NCBI RefSeq assembly: GCF_001424405.1
Contig: NZ_LMPS01000005.1
Location: 186,001 to 250,000, forward strand
Length of the DNA: 64,000 nucleotides
Direction: 5' to 3'
DNA from: Dyadobacter sp. Leaf189
GTDB taxonomy: Bacteria; Bacteroidota; Bacteroidia; Cytophagales; Spirosomataceae
This document shows, in pieces, positions 63,301 through 64,000 of the stretch. Numbering within the stretch: position 1 is the stretch's first letter; each line of letters opens with the position of its first letter. The translations under genes were made by a program, and so were the position numbers. Below the pieces are notes generated by a model. The model did not search any database. It was given only the letters and a program-made list of their open reading frames with translations, and was not told where the DNA came from.

Positions 63301-63613
63301 GACTTTTCACATCAGCAGAAAGCCGCACGGTCACTTGCGACACGGAACGCGGTACGTCTACATCCACCGTTTGAAATCCGATTGACGAGACGGTCAGCTT
63401 CTGGTTCCCGTCAGGCACGCTGATCGAGAAGGCTCCGTCTGCATTGGTATTGGTACCCGAAGTGGTACCCTTGATCAGCACACTTGCGCCGGGCACAGCT
63501 GCATTGGTCTCATCTACAACCTTTCCGGACACCTGCCGGGATTGGGCACGGGCCGGTATGGCATAAATGACAAGCATAGCCAGCGTGAGTAAACAGCTAC
63601 ATATTATTCGCAT
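60356..63613 (-). CDS. SusC/RagA TonB-dependent transporter
   Basis: A 1085-residue channel. Signal peptide (1-23, ending ARAQ), carboxypeptidase-regulatory-like domain (about 25-105), SusC signature (LGEVVVTALGVQQSTRNVGYA, in part), plug (to about 245) with an Asn/Gly-rich loop (MNMNSSSVTGGQGTGGGG) and a barrel ending GANLNFTF. No STN domain. Together with the SusD_2 gene and the protease it forms a probable peptide-uptake locus. No regulator is adjacent. Confidence 0.93.
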   Translation of the reverse strand: MRIICSCLLTLAMLVIYAIPARAQSRQVSGKVVDETNAAVPGASVLIKGTTSGTNTNADGAFSISVPDGNQKLTVSSIGFQTVDVDVPRSVSQVTVRLSADVKSLGEVVVTALGVQQSTRNVGYAVQQIGGGSIQEAREVNYINALQGKLAGVQIGGNSGSMGGSSRVTIRGLKSISGNNNALFIVDGVPMANMNMNSSSVTGGQGTGGGGFDYGNPAQLINPNDVENISVLKGAAATALYGSRGQNGVIYITTKTGKGSGNLSLNYDFNIQMDQVSYLPKFQNAYGGGGSSNFTKLYVNQNPGGFLPGGGTYDDNDGKGRYDFIPDYGTDESWGPKMDGTLVRHYWSWDQDRNNPNFGKTAPWSPHPDNAKDFFKTGITFSNNLSVASSSDKGSIRFSVGQTKQNFIYPGSELKRFFISLNTTYKFTEKFTFSGGINYVNDHSKGRPGTGFMGNNPMLFYVMYGQRQIDDAYLKNYKYADGTEQSWNRTAWNIQKPAFSQNPYWNQYENYNTDRNNRYFGNAGLTYKFADWLSADVRVFSDFFDHLDEVRSAKGFFVGSYAKRVLRNNENNYQATLNVNKNLGDKFSLEAVGGGNILSIKSSIESGTTNGGLQTPLVYVLQNSVTPATVSTTYGNKQINSLFGSVTLGYNKYLYLTATGRNDWASTLKQTGNFSYFYPSIAGSFIFSDVIAKTSWLTLGKARLSYARVGNDADPYSVSRYYDIVTQFGTFPLQSTPDRLHNSRLKPELSAEVEGGVDFKFFNEILGVNFTYYDRRTENQIWNVQIPAESGFSTKIVNGGTVQNKGIELSVNVMPVMTKNFSWRASLNFSKNKNKVLNLNSSDESIQGIERFVIGTERRTNRVSMVAQKGMSLGTMLGTDYVYDAKGNKVVVANGTYAVTPTPVIIGDANPDFIGGLNNTFSYKSLYLSALIDFQKGGDFFSYTNLYGNKSGMFEETALPGIRENGLVNPGVKEDGSPNDIVVPARTHFNSDGGNRISKANLYDGSFIYLREVRLGWQLPDALAKKIKMQALRFTLTGRNLWLIKSNAPNVDPANITNSIGNQIGFEGGALPPVRSFGANLNFTF

Positions 63614-63799
63614 ACGAACATTTGTTAAAGGGTTAGGAAGTTGAACATCCTTAAAAGCCCGGGTGGATGCTTGGAATACTTATAAAAAAAAGTGAAAAGG
63701 GTATAATCCTGTAAATGCAGTTTGGCAACCGAAAAAAGAGGATAGAGGAGGCCGGGCATGAAATTTTCAGTTTGGTTGTAAATCTCACTTACACCTGTC

Positions 63800-64000
63800 A
63801 TGAATAATATTTCCGCTAAGTCAAAAAGCGTCGACATTGCGGCTTCGCTGCTGTCTCTTGTCCTGATCATCGCATTGCTATATACGTTGCAAAGCGTGCT
63901 GGTGCCGCTCATGTTTTCCATATTGCTGGCCATCTCCCTGTTCCCGATCGTACGCTTTATTGAAAAGTATAAGATCAACCGGGTGGGTGCCTCGCTGCTG
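63800..64000 (+). CDS. AI-2E family (PerM-like) transporter, 5-prime fragment
   Basis: The ATG at 63800 opens 67 codons to the window edge in one frame. The translation shows a short polar start, then two hydrophobic helices separated by a turn (helix 1 about residues 13-31, helix 2 about 32-50), with LPLxFSILLAISLFPIVRFIEK-like content that matches the N-terminus of AI-2E/PerM family exporters. The rest lies outside the window. Such proteins export small molecules; which one cannot be told. Confidence 0.7.
   Translation, partial: MNNISAKSKSVDIAASLLSLVLIIALLYTLQSVLVPLMFSILLAISLFPIVRFIEKYKINRVGASLL

Noticed and set aside
63625-63978. Minus-strand open frame at the right edge
   Set aside because: The plus strand there encodes the AI-2E family N-terminus; the minus frame has no family features.
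1-64000. CRISPR arrays, tRNA or rRNA genes, insertion sequences, phage genes, toxin-antitoxin or defence systems
   Set aside because: None were recognised by eye in repeats, structure or protein motifs.

Overview
The window comes from a Bacteroidota chromosome, most likely a Cytophagales/Spirosomaceae member such as Dyadobacter. That assignment is inferred, not proven. It rests on three SusC/SusD outer-membrane pairs, an ECF sigma/FecR switch, type IX secretion tails of both kinds (type A, and the gliding-motility CHU_C type B), a Reg_prop/Y_Y_Y sensor kinase, PadR-linked permeases with a prefix domain, and promoters of the Bacteroidota form TTG-N18/19-TAnnTTTG. GC content looks close to 50 percent by eye. 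No rRNA, tRNA, CRISPR array, transposase or phage gene was seen. This reads as stable accessory chromosome rather than a mobile island.

Layout. 1-3000: an edge fragment, a NarL-type response regulator and a secreted type A T9SS protein. 3029-12725 (minus): one regulated nutrient locus, ECF sigma > FecR > SusC (with STN domain) > SusD > M14 carboxypeptidase > PQQ sugar dehydrogenase fused to cytochrome c. 12868-18435: DUF1579 protein, D-lactate dehydrogenase, and a first SDR/AraC/AraC/SDR cluster. 18857-22693: a three-gene export operon (ABC membrane domain without its ATPase, HlyD, TolC). It faces a LuxR-type response regulator and a large hybrid-type sensor kinase whose upstream regions share a palindrome. 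26887-35502: a diheme cytochrome c, then a SusC/SusD/sulfatase/sulfatase operon behind a near-consensus promoter. 35533-41579: PadR plus MacB-like permease, DUF808 membrane protein, a PD40 lipoprotein and a small alpha/beta hydrolase. 41838-47057: a GH43-type glycosidase and a second, mirror-image SDR/AraC/AraC/SDR cluster. 47171-50262: methionine aminopeptidase, a DUF4174 protein and a SprB-repeat T9SS type B protein. 50378-54305: a siderophore uptake set (small Cys/His membrane protein, TonB receptor, PepSY protein). 54449-57049: two tandem DUF421 proteins with zinc ribbons, then transaldolase. 57126-63613 (minus): SusC/SusD and an astacin-type lipoprotein protease. The right edge holds the start of an AI-2E family (PerM-like) transporter.

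How the parts work together. The three SusCD loci point to uptake of oligomers at the outer membrane. One carries peptidase and sugar-oxidising partners, one carries sulfatases (a sulfated substrate), and one has only a nearby surface protease. The AraC/SDR clusters look like small stress- or aldehyde-type redox modules under local control, with direct-repeat or palindromic operators in their promoters. The most unusual items are the export operon lacking an ATPase, the SusCD locus joined to an M14 peptidase and a PQQ dehydrogenase-cytochrome fusion, the shared palindrome of the kinase and regulator, and the direct repeat placed like an AraC activator site upstream of the first SDR.
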